Positions 60,690 through 64,000 of a stretch of 64,000 bases of DNA are shown here, in pieces; positions within the stretch are counted from its first letter, which is position 1, and each line of letters opens with the position of its first letter. The DNA comes from Elephas maximus indicus (lineage: Eukaryota > Chordata > Mammalia > Proboscidea > Elephantidae): positions 22,539,001-22,603,000 of the forward strand of contig NC_064842.1 of NCBI RefSeq assembly GCF_024166365.1. The letters are read 5' to 3'. The translations under genes were made by a program, and so were the position numbers. The notes beneath the pieces are model-generated. The model was not told where the DNA came from. It searched no databases and saw nothing but the letters and a program-made list of their open reading frames with translations.

Positions 60690-62180
60690 TATCCAAAGAT
60701 TTGTCTTCAATATCATTGGTCCTATCTCCCATTGTTTGAAATTTGTTCCTAAAACCTTCCATGGCACTGTCTCTTCCTGAAATCTTGTTGTTTATCTTTT
60801 GGGTTTCTAATTGCTGTTTTTTGTGTGATTTCTAGTTGTTTGTATTTTGACATTGTGTTTCTGTATTTTTTTTTTCTTGAATTTTGCCATTGCTTTGTTT
60901 GCCTTTTCCATGATTTTGTCTGTATTTTTTCCTCATTTTTTCTGCATTTTCCTTCATCTCTTGGAAAAAAAAAAAATTGGGGATCCCTAAATATTAGAGC
61001 TTTGAATTCCCTATCAGGTAGTTCCAGTACCCTCACTTCTACTGAAAGGTCATCTGGTATTTTATTTTGGACGCTTTCTAGAGTCATCCTGTCCTGTTTT
61101 TGTTTAATATGTTTCAATATTAATGTCGAATATCCTGTCTTCAGGACATTCAGGAATTTTTTCTTTGTTTATTGGTTTTAGATTTGTTTGCTTCTTCCTC
61201 CTTTTTTGTTTTATTTGGTTATGTCTCGGCAGGCGGGCTGGGCGTTCTTTGTTGTTTACTCATCTGTGGGTATGATACTTCTCACCACCTTGTCTAGGCT
61301 GGCAGGGCTGTTCACTCAGCTATGATGCAGCAGGGTAGGTCCAGCTGAGGGGGAGTAATGGGAATGGGTTATTTGTGGCATGTACTGGGGCCAAGAGGGC
61401 AGGGCTGGGGGTCACACCGCAAGATTCCATGGCCCATATCAGTACTGCTCTAGGATGCAGCGCTCAGCGTGTGGTGCAGTCAGGCAGGAGGGAAGAGGGA
61501 GGATGTGATATGTGGAGCTAAGTGGTGTGGGAAAGAAGAGAGAGAAATGGAAGCCAAACACAAAACAACAAAATAGTAATGATAATAATAAAATAATAAG
61601 AAGAACAAAAAAAAATGCCCAGAGGGAGCTCACCAGTGTGGCAGTGCAGACTGGGGAAGCTGTGTGCCAGAAGGAGGTGAGACAGAGAGAGAGAGACAAA
61701 ACAAAAAGAAGCCAAACAACAACAACAATAAGTGGCACTGAAGGAACTGACCGGTGGGGGCAGGGCGGATCCAAATGGCAAGGAGCTGGTATCTCTCTGG
61801 CTGAGCGACCCGTGACCCACCAGAAAGTGGTGGAGGGAAGAAGGGTGGGGCTGGGAAAGCACGTATCCCTGGATGCCGGGAGCGCTGTCTCCTCCTGGGA
61901 GCTCTGTGAAGTTGCCTTTCTGTACTCCCTGTCTACCACCGTTGGTGTCTGAGAGGTCCACGATGGCATGTCCATGTGACTTTAGCTGATAGGGGACCTC
62001 TACTCTGTAGTACTCCTCGTTCTTTGTTCTTTGTCCATTTCCTACTCACTCCATTTGGTGCTTGATTGAGTTCTTTATTCCTTCATTTGATGCTTAGGGT
62101 TCCAAGATTGATGATTATAACTGTTTTACTTAGTTTTTGGGGTCTTTGGGACTGTGTAGTGCTTATATCTATAGCGTCAT
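60690..62180 (-). mobile_element. L1 5' UTR and ORF1 start, fragment
   Basis: A frame on the - strand at 60749-61117 shows P-D-D-L-S-V-E-V and E-L-P-D-R-E-F-K-A, like the N-terminal region of mammalian L1 ORF1, followed by a lysine/glutamine-rich coiled-coil-like stretch. The GC-richer sequence 61220-62000 to its right would be the L1 5' UTR. No ORF2 follows on the left. Confidence 0.5.
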
Positions 62181-62316
62181 GTTGGCTCTACCCAATGGCT
62201 GATTTTTCTGAAGTAAATCCCCGGAGCTTCCTTCCAAGGTGCCTCTGGTAAACTCAAGCCTTCAGCCTTTTGATTAGCAGCCAAGTGCATTAACCGTTTG
62301 TACCAATCCAGGGACT
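62178..62316 (-). repeat. AfroSINE, partial
   Basis: - strand head CCCTGGATTGGTACAAACGG at about 62316 and the body to GAAGTAAATCCCCGGAGCTT; the 3' end is missing or diverged. Confidence 0.7.
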
Positions 62317-62890
62317 ACAAACTAAAGCAAAGATACCTATAATTTTTAGAAATACATACATATACACGTATGTGTGTGTGTATATATATATTTATGTACA
62401 TACAGTTAGGCATCCCTTGCTTAATGTCCATAATACGTTCTGTGAAATGGAAGGTTATGTGATTCGGACATTGTGGGAAAACCATATTATATATATGAGA
62501 CATGAGATACACGTATTGAGTGCGGGAAGCTGTTGCGTTTACTATGTTCAGTTACGTCCAATACACCCCATTCTTTGACCAGGATTTCTGAGCTCTATTA
62601 TGACCTTATGGGACCATGAATATATACGCAATCAGATCTTACCCGAAAAGACATTACGCGGCACATGACTGTCTGTATATGTATTTATATGCTAAAACAG
62701 TATATGAAAAGGCAATGGATTGATATGAAATCAGGTTTAGGATACGGATTATAATGGGTGGGAGAGAAGCATAGAGGCTGATGATGTGAATCATTGGTGA
62801 TGTATTAATTCTAGTGGTGGATGTTGGGCTCACGGGTGCTTCTTATTATTAATAAACAAACAAGTAAATAAATACCGTGTCTTTTCCATG

Positions 62891-62963
62891 ACTGGTCATA
62901 ATAGCGTCATGAAACAAAGATTATGACAATTTCAATTTTGTGTAAATGAGATTAAAATAAAGG
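62891..62963 (+). repeat. Direct-repeat copy 2
   Basis: Matches 57876-57946 at roughly 85% by eye. Weaker similarity continues to the right in both copies (GGTGTTTAGTTCAG / GGTGTTATTTAATTCAG). Confidence 0.8.
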
Positions 62964-63306
62964 AAAAAAATATTGGTAGGTGTTATTTAATTCAGTGGAA
63001 TGTTAGTAACTCTGCTAATAACTTAGCTTTTAGACTCTAATCTTATTTCCCCTTCTCACTTTCTGTAAAAAGTGCCTAATGTGAATAACTGTCAGTTCCT
63101 GCTTTGGTTTTTACACTGCTGCTTTCTAAAAAGACTACTTTACCATAAAGATATAAATGGAAAGGTAAATGTGGTATGTGAACCATTCTGAACCCCCCAC
63201 AAACTCTTGGTTAAGGCACAGCTGGGTCCCTAGGGTCCCTAAGCATAAATATGGAAGCAAGTTGGTGAGAGAAGAAAATTAACTGAGCAGTGTTAGACAC
63301 TTGGAG

Positions 63307-63525
63307 GAGTCCCTGGGTGGTGCAAATGTTTAATGTGCTCAGCGACTAACTGAAAGGTTGGTGGTTCAAGTCTACCCCAGAGACACTTCAAGGGAAAGAC
63401 CCGGTGATTTACTTCCAAAAAATCAGCCAGCAAAAACCCTGTAGAGCCCAGTTCTACTCTGACACACATGGGGTCACAATAAGTCAGAGTTGACTCAACA
63501 GCGACAGTTTTTTTTTTTTTTTTTG
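63307..63525 (+). repeat. AfroSINE, long type
   Basis: GGAGTCCCTGGGTGGTGCAA head, AAGGGAAAGACCCGGTGATT middle block, GTCAGAGTTGACTCAACAGC tail and a T run. The flanks GACACTTGGA and GGACACTTGC suggest a target duplication. Confidence 0.9.
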
Positions 63526-64000
63526 GACACTTGCAAGTAATAAAACAGTTTCCATGATGCCAATTCTTGAAGTTAATTAAGTCCTGAAAGAGACTGTACC
63601 GTTTCCACTAAGACTATGGACAATTATGGTAAGTTTCTATATTTGTTTTGAAGCACTAAAATTCCACAATACAGTAAAATGTTTTGATAAAATAATTTGT
63701 AAATTAGAAGTTTTATTAACAGCTGGTCAAGCCCATTTGTGTGTAAGCAGAGCTCTGAGGATATTCATTGGTTACATAATTACGGATTTGCCCAGTTTAT
63801 AGTTCTCTCATTTCTCCACTTGCCTTTTCTGCCTCCTCTTACTTCCCTCTTTACAGGTTCATGTGCTTTGATCTCATCCTAGTCCATCAGACTGGTGACC
63901 AATTCACCAATACTAATTTTTTCCCCCTCTTACAGAAATGCTGAGGTATGTTCCTCATGTGTTCAGATGGTGTGGTTTTATGTAATATGATTTGCCAAGT

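Noticed and set aside
61439..61975. Overlapping 146-178-codon frames on both strands
   Set aside because: They lie in a GC-rich, purine/pyrimidine-biased segment judged to be an L1 5' UTR; no protein motif is seen.

Overview
The window is a piece of a placental-mammal nuclear genome. The interspersed repeats point to an afrotherian: about 27 tRNA-derived SINEs of the AfroSINE type, several RTE (BovB-type) LINE copies ending in short ACA/CAA tails, plus L1, L2, MIR and MaLR-like LTRs. A paenungulate such as an elephant fits best, but the species is inferred from repeats only.

Two protein genes are present, both split into exons and arranged tail to tail. On the + strand, 6245-16752 holds the last three coding exons of OPN3 (encephalopsin/panopsin, a non-visual opsin); its first exon lies left of the window. 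On the - strand, 44777-18799 holds 14 coding exons of KMO (kynurenine 3-monooxygenase), from the FAD-binding glycine loop to the stop codon. Its first coding exon was not found and probably lies beyond position 64000. All splice sites, phases and lengths fit one intact frame for each gene. The two stop codons are 2,046 bp apart, and candidate poly(A) signals interleave in that gap, so the 3' UTRs may overlap as they do in human.

Layout: 1-6244 OPN3 intron 1; 6245-16752 OPN3 exons 2-4; 16753-18798 shared 3' region; 18799-44777 KMO exons 15 to 2; 44778-64000 KMO intron 1 (presumed), full of nested repeats. That last part holds a nearly full-length but broken RTE element (50833-54050) and a younger 5'-truncated RTE copy (59096-60555).

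No previously undescribed system is evident. The most notable unexplained structures are two separate inverted repeats, with arms of about 190 and 260 bp. Their loops contain KMO exon 5 and KMO exon 4 respectively, an arrangement that can favour RNA hairpins, editing or exon circularisation. Other points of interest are a short internally deleted RTE derivative present three times, a second SINE type with a tRNA-Gly-like head, a 43-bp SINE 3' fragment with a perfect 17-bp target duplication, and an in-frame TGA shared by two RTE copies.

All family assignments were made by reading and from memory; no database search was run.
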